Of a stretch of DNA of 64,000 nt, positions 11,219-23,187 are shown piece after piece. Location of the stretch: assembly GCA_910574455.1 (NCBI GenBank), contig CAJSYZ010000002.1, forward strand, positions 5,481,671-5,545,670. Direction: 5' to 3'. A program made the translations under genes and the position numbers. The notes below the pieces were generated by a model, which worked only from the letters and a program-made list of their open reading frames with translations, was not told the DNA's origin and did no database searches. Position 1 is the first letter of the stretch. Every line of letters begins with the position of its first letter. This DNA is from Trichaptum fuscoviolaceum. Taxonomy: Eukaryota; Basidiomycota; Agaricomycetes; Hymenochaetales; Trichaptaceae.

Positions 11219-13005
11219 TGTGAGGCTTGTTGTTTCTGCGTGGACTGCAACTGAGTGTCACTGAAGAGCTTGCAGGTTTTTGCGTGGCCCTTTATACTGC
11301 TCATACCTGGCCCGAGCGCGCTGGTCCGAACACAAGCATGTCCGTAACCTCAAGGAGGAGATGGTGTCCAGCGTCATTACCTTTGAACGAGCGATATTGC
11401 CCGCTGTCCAAGTGGAGCTCAGCTTTTCGTTGAAAGTCTCGTTTTTGCTGAAATGTCGGATGGAAGCCTTGCTGAAGAAATAATTCACTGCCCATGACGC
11501 ATCGTAGGTGAATGATTCTAACCAAATATGCGAAGACTTATTGTTAGCCCATTAAACAGTTGACTGCGTTGGGGTAAAATCTACTCACAGGATTGACATC
11601 TGCTTTGTCTCGAGGCCGTTTGCTAATGAGCAAGAAACCCACAGTTTCTACCTATCCTCGGAATCCTCGCCTCTATGAATCGGTTACTCATTGATCGGTA
11701 CCATGTCATGGGTGCACCCTTCCTCTCTTGTCTATCTCCCTTTAGTAGCCAATACAAAGTCCTGTTTCGCTATCGGGGCTTGAAGGGCGGTCATCTCCTT
11801 TTAATATCTGTTAAGGTCAGTGGTTATTTCTGTAAAGGATTGCCGATTGTTGATGGTATCGTGTGACCAGATGTCTTGTTGAAAAAAATAAAACCCTCTC
11901 TTCAGACTGAGGATGATAAAAAAGTGTTGCTCGACATCATTCAGACGTCATTTACGGCCGTCTGACTTACAATTCCTTACTTTACTCCTCCTAGTTACGT
12001 CTGGTTGGACTTGAGACCCGGACAACCGACGTGTAATACAGTCTGAATGAATGGCCTTACGATCATTTCGTTCGAATACTGAGCGTCACAGTAATTCCCC
12101 CTTCACGTTGAACGCTATCTTAGCCAAGCCCGTCAGCGTACCTCCCCACGTTGAAACGTTGAAGCTGCCAACTCGACGGATGCTTTTGCTCCACAGTATG
12201 GGAGATCATACGGAAGCGAAAGGTGACAACTACTGCTTCTCGAAAACGGTTCTGATCGATAGAAGTCGAAGGTGAGGTCGCCCTTAATAGTGACGTTTGG
12301 AACGTCCTTTCTTTGATGGACATGTCACCTTCAAGTTGTTCGGGTCCTTGTGAACTTGAACTTGAATGTGACTTCTTCCGGACCATAATTCATCTCTCGT
12401 TGAAAGGGACTTCTATTACATCAGGGAATCTTCTTTTTTGCTTACGGCTACTTAACCGGCCTTAAGTCCTCTGAAGCCCTGGGAAGTAAAATTCTACTGA
12501 TTTACTGATTTCAGGCATGTGGTTTCATTATTCAGGAAGGGGCTTACTGAATTCAGTGCCGTCAACTGAAATCAGTGCTCTCAGTGCCTCAGTCTCCAGC
12601 ATTCAAGCATATCAGAAGAATTTATTCTGGCAGTTTAATTGCAGTGCTCAAGAGTAAAAGTGTGTAAGACGTTCAAGTAGTTCATTCCATAAGTAATTCA
12701 GCATTTAATCATATAAGTAGACTTTTTCGTCTGTAGGTTTGCAGTACCCAAGCGTGTAAGTGCGTACTAAGAGGTTCCAGTATTGGTTCATTCCACAAGT
12801 AATTTAAGACAGATAAGTAGAAATCAGTGCCTCAGTGTCCCTCAGTAACTACACCACGGCATCCTGATCCAGATCGTATTTCGCCACTTCTGCCTGTTCC
12901 TCGGCATACTCAGAGAACGAAGGCCACTGCAAGTTGATGATAGTAAGTGTTTGAATACAGTGGCGGGATGGTTAAAGCCAAAGCTCACCAGTGATCGACC
13001 TGCTC
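11219..13005. other. hydrophobin upstream region grading into repeat-rich DNA
   Basis: No gene recognised. The first kilobase is ordinary AT-rich upstream DNA. From about 12,480 the sequence fills with short words around CTGAATTCAG, TCAGTGC and CTCAGTG, and with two diverged copies of a phrase starting GTTCATTCCA and ending ATAAGTAG (near 12,680 and 12,790). I take this as the left edge of the accessory island. Confidence 0.45.
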
Positions 13006-16000
13006 TTAAAAGTCTGCGCCGTCCGTAGCCGAATCCCATAATGAACCCTCGTCGTCCTCGCAATCGCCTTCGCCTTCCCCGCCCTTTCTGTCTGCGTCAT
13101 TCGCCTCGCCCTCAGAGCCTCCACTGAATCCATCACCCACGCTAAGAACCTCGTCCGCATCCTTGTTCTTATCCCGATCCTGATCCTTGTCCTCTTCATC
13201 GTCATTGTCCTCATCCTGATCCTTGTCCTCGTCTCCCTCGCCAGACACACCCTCGTCCTCCATGTCGTCCTCCCTCTCCTTGAAATCCTCAACTTCTTCG
13301 CCGTCATTATCCTTGTCTTCGTTTCTCTCCTTGCACTTACCACTTCTATTAGCGCCCTCACCATGTGTATACTCGCCGCTCGCATCCGCGTCTCCAACGT
13401 CGATATATAGGGAGAAATCCCTGCCAGTGACACCCGATCCAACAAGTTCGGCGTTCCTTCCCGCATTGACATCTTCAACGGAGTTGTAAGCTTCTATGCG
13501 GGACCGAACCTTCTCCCAGTTTGATTCAGTGAAAAACGAGGAATTTGACAATAAGTTGACATAGTCGTCCGTATGAGGCTGCCACAGAGCACTAGTGAAG
13601 TACCACTCAGCACCACCAAGCTCTTCTTTGATATTTTGCAACCGGGCTACCTGCTTATCGATTGCAACTTTGACCTGTCCATGAGAGATTCAGTGAATAA
13701 AGCCACTGCAAGTACTGAAGTAGATAGATACCGCTGTTGCCGCAAGGGCGAGGGCACCTATAGGCTTTCCTATTGTGTTCTTGTCCAATACTTTATGCCG
13801 ACCCAGGGCCAAGACAATGTGCACGGACAACACTGAGACTACGAGGTCAGAGCAGAACAATCCTTGCTTCTGTGTACATTCATAGTCAATGCACGGACTC
13901 GAAGGGTGACATTGAGTGAAATCTCACACACCCTTTCCATACTATGCCAGCGTTCCCAGAGGAATGGTTCAGCTTTCTTCTTGTCGACCATCGTCTGCAA
14001 CATCTTCACAATTTCTTCGGTCTCCACTGACTTAGAACGCTCGTTGCCGACGAAACTCGAAATTGACTGCTCGGCTTTCTCAAACAATTTCTTCCGCCAA
14101 CTATCAGAGCATCTCTGGGCTGCCTACAGAATAGATCATACCTGATTCAGTATGGCCGATGTAAGACAAATAGGGATGACTCAACTAAAGAACAGATGTC
14201 GGCCAATTGTGTGTCGTAACTAAGTTCGACAGAATCAAATACTTTCCCCCACAGTGTTCCGATGGACTTATTGTCTGGGTTTTGCCATGGAGTTGTGGAC
14301 TTTCCGACTGCGCGATACAGCGAAGGCAGAAGAATATGAGTCCAGCCAGCCTGAGTTCCGGGAGGAAGACACTGATTCGTTGCCCTTTTTTTGCCGAGAG
14401 CGCGGGATCCCTCCCTTCCTTTACTATTTCTATCCTTATCCTCAAGTCCTACAGATGTCTGCATGTAAGCAAGTTAGTGGATGCATGTCACAAACATGAA
14501 TGGATCAACGCACAGAGCTAGTAGTCCGAGAGACTTTGCGATGACCAAGATGAGCCTTGGTTGCGAGCACTTCGGGTTTGGGACTGAAGGATACTGTCGT
14601 CATCGCAGGTGATTGTGCTTGTGGTGTTGGCGACGCCTCACGACCACTTGCCTGTCAGAAGAACCGAGAATAAGTACCGAATCAATTGCAGCAATTAGCT
14701 CACACTTGCAATATGATGTGCATGAACCGCCAGTGACCTCTTCAGATTGCGAACAGAGGTAGTAGATTTCATCTGTAGCAATTAGAGGAGTTCTTACCAA
14801 GGGAAGCTCGAAGAGAATTAAATACCAGTATATCAGCCTGAGAATGACTGTCTTGCGGTTCACTCTCCTTAGCAGTATTTAAGTCCTTGTCGCTTGATCA
14901 GAAAACAATATGAAATGGAAATTAGATGTGATTGACACTAACTGTTGAGGCAGCCTGGGATGGAGGCTTCTTCATATACACGTTCATGCTAGCCTGTTTT
15001 AGATAGTAAGGAAGTGCTTTTGAAATTGGGTGGAAGAGTACGAATTACCACATCGATATGTGAGTTTGAGTCAGGCGGCGACTTCCTCTTCTTATTATTC
15101 ACAATCATGCTGTCCTACACATAAACAAGGTTTAGTGGACATCCAGATACTTGCCAAAGAAAGGGGCACCAAAAGTAATCCTAATGAGTGTCGATGCCTA
15201 CACATACCTGTATCTGTAGATGCGACGCTGGAGACTGCCCCCTATGACCCTCAACAGAAATACCGTCCTGACGGGAAAATAGATGAGTATACGGGTGAGG
15301 ATTAAAAGCAGAATAAACTTACCAATACATCGAGTTGGGAGTTGACGATGTTCGTCATGCTCGCGCCCTATTCAGAGTACAATTTGGTAAGTAATGAAGG
15401 AAGTATATTCGACGCCGGAGGCCACAACAAAGTATGGCACCAAGTCCATGCTTTGTTGTGTAGAACTCACCTGAATGCCCGATTGTCCCTTGATATTCTT
15501 CTTCTCCAGTGCATAAAGAAAGAAAAATAAGTAGCTTGAACGAAACAGGAGATTATGAAGCCGCTTACCAGTGTTATATGAGCCTGCAACTCGGAGAGAG
15601 TGTCGCGGGATAGCTTCCTTTTCTTCAATTTGCTGCTAGCTCCATCCTGTTACGATACAGAAATGATGTTAGATAGCCATCGTTGTGCATGAGACTCCAC
15701 CGACGTATAGTTATTGTGAATCAAACGATTTCTTTGAAGTATAAGCGGCACTTACATTGGCTTGGGTCGGTATTGTCAGTCTACTCACGTCCTAATTAAA
15801 CGCACAATCAAAATATTAAGATTTCCTCTGCCAGTCTAATTAATGCTCCATCCAACTCACAATATCAGTGTTCGGAGTCAACGAGATGTGCCGTCTGTCG
15901 TTCGCTAGCTGAGCTATTCTTTACACCTTGGAAACTCGTGAGGGTTACTGTCACTCCTTCATCCTCCCAAGGACTAAAGTTCGCATCGTCTTGCGCCGAG

Positions 16001-17361
16001 ACGGGGAGCCTAGTTTTTCCTTGTGTCAGCCAGGCTCACAACTTGTAATAAAGATAAGAATGTGAGCATTATAAGTGAAGAAGCTGCAACTTGCCAACCC
16101 GGGTGGCATCTCGGGGTCACAGTTAAGTGCCAACCTGAGTGTGGCACCGCCGCGCGCCGGTCAAGCCGGTCACTGGCACGGTGTCGCCAGGCGCACTCAG
16201 GCTCAAGTTAGTAGTAGTAATACTAATCTGTAGTACGATGTCGGATAAGCTTCAAGTAGCTGAGTCTAAATCAAGCTTCACACTTACTATCAACTTGAAT
16301 TTGTTTGAAATTGATCTTTCGTACTATGATGCCAACGGTTGAGTAGTAGTACAACTTAAAACTCACAAGTCGATCTCCTCTGTCCCTGCGACCTCAGGGT
16401 TTCTGCCCTCTCCGCCGAAGAATGTGGATCCATCTGTGTTGCGAAGTGCCCTAACAGGTCGCTTTGTCCTATCGTTCTGCTTCGACGTATTGGGCGACTC
16501 TATCATGTCTGTATCCTCACCAGAAAGACTGCTGTTTTGTCCTGCAAGCGTACTATGATATCCGGTGCCACTTATGGCACTATTTGAACCCTTTGCACCC
16601 TGCACGCGAGTACGGAAAGGAAGTGCACCTCTGGTATCCTTTTTCCTAACTTTCTTTGCGCGCGCTCTGTTGGGCGCATCGGAGTTAGCTGCATCATAAT
16701 GTGAGTTAAAGTGGTCACCCTTGGAGTCTAAAGTCATAAAGGCAAACAACTTACGAATCTTTAAATGTTCGCCGTCTTCAGCTGCACAAGAGCTGTCTTT
16801 TTCATCGTTCGTTGAACCTGTTATGCCCATATCTCATAACTCGACTGTCACTGACTTGAAGATAAGGACTCACTAGTTTCAGGGACGCCTTTCGACTTGT
16901 TTCGCCCTCGTTTGCCAGTGCCAGCCAGCTTAGGTGCAGTTGAGCCCATATGGGTGCGAATGTCAAGAGCCTTTGACAAATTGTTCTCAAGCTCCATCGT
17001 CTCCAGTATGGCTGTTTCCTGTTGCTCTGCTGCAGTTCTTTTCTTGCGTACCTTCTCAGATGCCTCTTGTTCTTTCGCTGCCCGTTTCTGTTCCGCGATG
17101 AGTTTTCTCTTCTCTCTCGCATACGCGGCTTGCTGTGCCGCAGCTTCGCGCAGAGCTGCCCGTTCTTCCTTCTGTTTTTTCCTTCTCCTCCTTCTCCCTC
17201 AATGCCTCATCACGCTTTGATGCCTGTTCTTCTCTCCTTCTCTCCTTCCCTTCCTTCTCCCTCAATATCTCCTCTTTCGTTCGACGTGTTCGCAGCTTAT
17301 TGACTACCGCTCCCGGATGCTGATCGCTATTCTTAGCCCGCGTCTGTCTTTGAGTTAACAT
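13006..17361 (-). CDS. Plavaka-associated partner protein, multi-exon, one homopolymer frameshift
   Basis: Role unknown; this type of protein accompanies Plavaka transposases in mushrooms. From the start MLTQRQTRAK at 17361 it reads RTRRTKEEILREKEGKERRR (charged coiled coil) and then KRAAKEQEASEKVRKKRTAA, but these two blocks are in different frames. The shift lies in a run of six A (minus strand) near 17,180, where five would keep the frame. Next come SKALDIRTHMGS, a basic linker, many exons of about 60 bases (for example KLKKRKLSRDTLSELQ near 15,620), the conserved block LPPGTQAGWTHILLPSLYRA (14,350), FLWERWHS, then GKPIGALALAATA with VKVAIDKQVARL, and WYFTSALW. An acidic Asp/Glu tail ends at 13006. 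Several exon borders remain unassigned. Confidence 0.55.
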
Positions 17362-17950
17362 TCCTGTGCAGTAGTAATAGGGGCACACTGGCAGGTGCTA
17401 TGAATATCGATGGTGAGTCGACTCAGAGTCAAAGGTGCAAGTTAAAGTTCAAGTTGAAGATGAGGGCGCCTATTCAAGGAAAATTTACGCCCACTGCCAG
17501 CCTGCCACTGGCACTCAGGCTGGCAGTGACTCGGAGTGCCAGTGAGCGAGCCTGAGTCACGGCGGTACCTGGCACTGGCGCTGGCACTGGCACTCAGGCT
17601 CACTCAGACTGGCACTGGCAGGCTTCAACTTGAAGTTGCACTCCGACTCGGATTCCGGCGACCGAGACGGCAAGCCTGACACTGGAACTGGCAGTCAGTG
17701 AGTCAAGGCACTCAGCCGCAGCCTTCTACCGTACTACTAGCAAATCTGCCAGGTAGACTACTACTAGCTCCTACTACGCGAGTCCACCTTGGCGAACTCG
17801 ATTCGCTGCCAGTGCTACTTCAAGTTCAAGTTGACAGCTTCAGCCTGAGGCTGGGGATTCATGTTCTAACTTAGTAAGTCAAAAGTCGAAGTAAGTCAAA
17901 AGTCGACTTCAAGTTGCTAATAGGTACTACTATAGGTTGCATCCAAGTCG
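17362..17950. promoter_or_regulatory. divergent intergenic region of the Plavaka pair
   Basis: Between the two start codons. It is dense in CACTGGCA/TGCCAGTG, CAGCCTGAG/CTCAGGCTG, TTCAAGTTGAA and CTACTAGTAG words that can pair with each other. It must contain both promoters; no TATA box stands out. Confidence 0.5.
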
Positions 17951-20900
17951 ATGCCGGTAACACGGCGAAAGCCCAAACCCGTTCATTTTACTGATTTCTT
18001 CCCCCCATCCATTCGATGTACCTTCTCCGACTGCGACAGAAGGTTTAAGAATCAATCCGCAAGAACAAGACATGAATACTCAGCTCATCTATCATCATTT
18101 GCATCAGGACCTGCTGCTTATGGTTATGATTCATCACCCATTCGACCCGCACAAGTTCCAGAACCTAAAAGTATCTCGAACTCCCCCGAACTCCGGGTCG
18201 AGGGTCAACTTGAAGATAAAATGGGCTGCGGCTCTTCAAGTTACGATTACGACATCTCTATACTTACGCAGGATATCTCGATGCTTAGCATAGGCTGAGA
18301 CGAGCTGCTTCAAGATTTAGACGGAGCTGATTCTCTGTCCCATCATTCTGTCACCGGAAGTGATGGCCGTAGCGCATCCTCTGAAGATTTGGACTCCGAC
18401 ATTGGAGATTATAAGGAGAGCGAGGATAACTTGAAGGTGTATCACAGATACTTGAATGGTGCGTGTCATGTTTATTGTCCCCGGTTTACTGCAGTACTCT
18501 GACACCTGACACCGTGCAGCCACGCCATGCGATGCGGCAGGAATTTCCTTAGAAAATGAAGAACCACCCGTTCCGCGAAACGAACCTGTGTCTAATGTCT
18601 GGTTTCCCTATTCGTGCAGAGCAGATTTCGAGCTCGCAGATTTTCTGTATCGGGAAGAGCAAATGTCTGCTGGGAACATAACAAAAATTCTCGGAATCAT
18701 GAAGGCTTATCAGCTGATTCAGGTGGCGGAGAATGTAAAATCTGGCGGATGTTCCGAATTGGATACGACAGAGCCTGACAATGACTTGGATCTAGGTATA
18801 ACTAGTTCGCTACTTGATGGAGACGCACAAAATTTGTACACCGTCATTGACGCTACGGAAGTCGGTGATGTGTCTTGGAAGTCCTTTAGTAACTTCTACA
18901 CGGACGACAATGGCCAAAAGGCGACAAACGAGAACACCGAGTCATGGAAGAGGAAAGAATATGATGTATGGTATCGGGATCCTCTGGAAGTGATCCGGAA
19001 TTTGGTGGACAATCCGGCGTTGGAAGGCGAATTCGACTATGTCCCGTTTCGCGAGTATCAGCCGAAGGAGGACTCTGATGACAAAGAACGAGTATTCAGA
19101 AATTACATGTCCGGAAATTTTGCTTGGGAACAGGCTGTAGGTCATGAATCATAAACTCGCAGGAAACATGCTGATTATCCTTGACCTAGAACAAGATCTA
19201 CGCCGAAGATAAAGCAGTCCATGGATCTATGTTTGTTCCGGTGATCTTAGGGAGCGATAAGACAACAGTCTCTGTCGGAACTGGAAATAACGAATACTAT
19301 CCGTTGTATCTCTCCATCGGGAATGTATCTAACAAGGCCCGGCGGTCACAGAAATTGAATACAGTCCAGCTTGTAGCATTTCTAGCAATACCAAAGAGTG
19401 TGTATCATACCGTAATATTTGATTAGCTCTGACACATTTTGCAGCTGAGCGGCAATACGAAAAGTCAGATGAATTCCGCCGCTTTCGACATCAAATTTTT
19501 CATTCGTCTATATCAAAAATCTTGAGTTCACTGAAGACCGCCATGTCCATAAACACTGAGTTAACCATTCTCCGGTGTCCTGATGGTCACTTGCGTAGGT
19601 CGGTTCTCGGACTCGGCTCGTATATAGCCGATTATCCGGAACAGGTGAGTCTATGCGCAATATGCACTGGATGGTGCTGCAAGTAAGTACCGTCCTTTCC
19701 CAAAATCATATCCGAGTCTGAGGCAATGACTTACTGTGGCGGCATAGATGCACAGCACCTCACAAGGACCTAGATAATTTGGAATTTGTTTCAAATCCTC
19801 GAACAAAAGAGCTGCACGAACAATTGATAGATCAAGTAGATGGCAACAACATTAATAGAGCAACAATCCGGAAAGAGTACGGGTTCCACCAGGATATTGT
19901 GGTACGTACTTCAACTTCTTCACTGGATGCGTATTCTGCAACTTGTATGTTGTTCTGTAGCCTTTCACCAATGACTTTCCGCGCGCAGATATATGCGATC
20001 TCATATCTCCGGACCTGCTGCACCAAATCATCAAAGGCGTGTTCAAGGACCATCTTGTTGAGTGGATTTGCCAGTGCATGACCACGACAGAGCTGGATAT
20101 TGTGGATAAAAGGCACTATTACCTTACAAGTCGTTTAATGTGAATACCATTGCTAACTTTCACGTAGAATCAGAGTTGCTGCTCCTTTTCCTGGTCTTCG
20201 CAGATTTCCTGAAGGTCGAGGCTTCAAGCAATGGACAGGTAATGATTCAAAGGCGCTTATGAAAGTATGTGGTCTTTGCATCTCGCTCGAGGCGGTGGTT
20301 TGCTGATATCTGATGCAATCCACTTAGGTGTATCTTCCGGCTATTGTGGGCATTGTGCACGATGATATAATTCATGCATTGAGTGCATTTCTGGACTTCT
20401 GTTACCTTGTGCGTCGGTACACGATTACAGCCTCAAATCTTGATCAAATTAAAGCCTCTCTGGATCACTATCATCAATATCGGCAAATATTCATAGCAAA
20501 GGGCATCCGGGATAATTTTTCACTGCCACGACAACATGCCATGGTCCATTATCCAACAATGATCCCTCTCTTTGCTGCTCCTAGCGGATTGTGTTCGTCT
20601 ATAACAGAAAATAAACACATTCACGCGGTCAAGGAGACATGGCGGCGCTCGAACAGAAATGATCCTTTGGGACAGATGATCACAGCAAACCAACGACTCA
20701 GCAAACTTATTGCGTTGAGGGCAGACTTCAAAAGGCGTGGACTGCTGGACGATACGCTGGCTGAGGCTATGTGGAATGCCTTGCGAGACGTTTTGCGGAA
20801 AAATATGTCAGAGTCAAAGACGGATGACGCCGAGAAGGCCCCAACCCAGAGGGAGCAGATGCAACATCATGGCGTACAAACAACAGGGGCAGCCGATGAT

Positions 20901-21919
20901 ACAGAGGACTTCTTCGATGACATTGTGGGCAACCAAGAGCAAATCGAAATTGCTGACCTGGAGGATTCCGGAAGTTCAGTGGATGAGCCCCAGTGTGGTG
21001 CGGTTCATAGCGTAGAATGCCAGCTTCGCTTGGGCGGCAGAAATGACCCTTTGAGCTTGATGTTAATGGCTTCGAAACAACGTTAGTATTACTTAGTAAC
21101 CCGTGCTTTTGGTGCTGCACATCTGACTTCTCTGTTGTTATACTTGCAGAGTCCAGTAAGGTGTACCCGAAACAGCTCAACGCGCTTGCGGCGATAAAAG
21201 GCCATCCAGAGCTTCGACAGCTCCGACAGCTCATTAAAGAATACTTATTCAACAAGTACGAGAAGCGCAATTCCAACTTAAGGGGCTCCTCTGGCAGAGC
21301 CGAACCAACAGCTGAATTGGACATGAACAATGACTTCTCAATTTTCCATTCAGCCACCGCTTTCTTTGCCTACCGTGGCGAATCGATCCCAATAGAACAA
21401 GCAATGAGGGAGGTGATCAGGTCCAATCCCTCTTGGCGCGGAAAAGCAAGACATGACGCAGTCCTTGTTCGAGTTAGCCCCCGCAAAAAGGGGTTTTCAG
21501 GAATGAGAGTTGCCCGGGTTATGCTTCTTTTTTCCTTCACCGCTAAAGGGGAGCATCAGGACTGCGCTCTCGTCCAATTGTTCAAGCGTGTTGGAGACTC
21601 GCCTGACCCAAAAACAAGTATGTGGATTGTCGAGCCGGAATATGAGTTAGAGACCTCTACCGCCTGTGTTGAATGCTGTTCTGGTGTGAATGCCAGTGGC
21701 AGACGTCACTATCACCGTGACTGCAAGGCTCCGAAGCTATTGGTGATAGGTATAGGGGACATCTTTCGTTTGGCTCACCTCCTTGGGGTTCCAAAGGGTG
21801 ATGAATGTCCGCCGAAGTCATTGACACCTGAGAAGTCCCTGGACTTTTATGATAGATTCTATGTTAACCGATTTGCTGACATGCACATGCACGAATCTTT
21901 GTACGAAAATAGACAGTGA
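17951..21919 (+). pseudogene. Plavaka transposase, nearly intact, one in-frame TGA
   Basis: RNase H-fold transposase of the Plavaka group. It starts with a C2H2 finger (CTFSDCDRRF to HEYSAH), then an acidic linker with a TGA stop at 18296-18298; the same frame stays open past it (DELLQDLDGAD to YHRYLN) to a normal intron. Then follow ADFELADFLYREEQMSAG, VWYRDPLEVI, GSMFVPVILGSDKTT, RCPDGHLRRSVLGLGSYIAD, DFPRADICDLISPDLLHQII, the PFPGLRRFPEGRGFKQW block, YLPAIVGIVHDDII with FLDFCYLVRR, and SLPRQHAMVHYP with GLCSSITENKH. The C-terminal exon 21151-21919 holds the usual VRVSPRKKGFSG and RFADMHMHE ends. About nine introns fit; one near 20,114-20,166 would need a GC donor. Only the TGA clearly breaks it. 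Confidence 0.85.
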
Positions 21920-23187
21920 TAAACATAAACTTTTCATTCAGCACATACGGAGTATATTGAAACTTATGAATTGAGGATACTACGGTACTGAAAGAAAATG
22001 ATGTGAAAACAGACCTTCTTCAGTGTTGTAGATGATGGTAGCCAAATATTGCAGTCAGTGCGATGGTCGGAAATCATTCCCCGGGCGGCCGCCGGCGTCG
22101 AGTAGTACAGTAGTAGTAGTACTAGTAGTACTAGTACTAGTACAGTACTATTGGTACAAATTTTTTTACATAACACCAATCCAACTTGAAAGCCTGAGTG
22201 CTTTCAAGTTGAACACTGGCATTTGACTCGAACCAATGACTCGGACCTACTACTACTAGTACTAGTAGTAGTACTACCTCAGGCCGGAAGTTCTCAACTT
22301 GAATCCGGAAAGAGCCTGAGGCATGCTTCAAGTTTCCACTCACTGGTAGCTACTAGTACGTTGGCTCGAAGTTACAACTTGAAACAGTACGACAAATTCA
22401 GTGTTGAGATATAATAAAATGACAGTACTAGTTATGACCTAGTAAAAAACAAACTCTCGAGAAGCTCACATTGCCATCAGCGGACTCAAGCTCGAACTGA
22501 CTCGCCGAGTCGGATCATGCCAGTGACCTACCTCAGGCCAGAAGTTCCCCATTGGCATCCGGAAAGAGGCATGCTTTCCTCTCCAAGTTAGCTATGTTTT
22601 GAACTTGAAGTTACAAATAGTACGATTAGCATAGTAGTAATACTGTATACTACATAGTACACATGAAGCGCTTCAGAGGAAAGCGTAGATATGATGGAGG
22701 ATGATTGAGTAGCCTCAGGCTGATAGTGGTGTATCACTGCAGTTCCCGACTTGCATAGTATGAAATATCAAAAAAAAAACTTGAATATGAGTACTTTAAA
22801 CTTCAAAATGTACCACTACTAGGCTGAGTAGTAGTACTGTAGTACTACGACTTCAAGTTCATGTTGAGCACCTGTCATAAAGATAAGTATATGAATATTA
22901 TTAAATATTATTTTGTCATATTCAAGAAGATTTATTGGCGGTAGTGGTTTCTAACTTGAATACTAGTACTTATAGTACAGAGCTGACTTGTAAAGAGTAG
23001 AGTCTGAAGAGAGAAGAGTAAGTGGATCACCATAGAGTAAACCATTAAATAGTAAGAGTACAAATCCTTAAACATAATATTTGTCCATGAACGAAAAAAA
23101 ACTTGTCCTTGGGCCTCAGCCAAAATGGTGTGCCGGTGACCAATGGATCGATTTGTAACCGTCAGCTAGTACACTGCCGTACTTATA
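21920..23187. other. repeat-rich gap after the Plavaka transposase
   Basis: No gene. It contains a TAG/TAC microsatellite at about 22,100-22,145, further ones near 22,250 and 22,820, and many TTCAAGTTGAA and CTCAGGC words. Phrases such as CTCAGGCC(G/A)GAAGTTC followed by a CCGGAAAGAG...GGCATGCTT stretch occur twice (22,280-22,330 and 22,530-22,580), a diverged direct repeat. Confidence 0.55.

Larger units (their letters stand above)
13006..21919. mobile_element. Plavaka-type (KDZ-related) DNA transposon, two divergent genes
   Basis: The span holds the transposase on + (17,951-21,919) and the partner gene on - (13,006-17,361), head to head with 590 bases between. In Agaricomycetes this pair recurs together, as I recall, in Plavaka-class elements. 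Terminal inverted repeats and target duplication were not identified, so the true ends are unknown; the element may reach from about 12.5 kb to beyond 22 kb. Confidence 0.7.

Noticed and set aside
13223..13489. Ser/Pro-rich plus-strand frame
   Set aside because: It is the complement of the acidic tail of the Plavaka partner gene.
17056..17388. Possible TET/JBP dioxygenase partner next to the KDZ-type transposon
   Set aside because: The neighbouring gene shows only coiled-coil and basic regions; no HxD...H dioxygenase motif was found.
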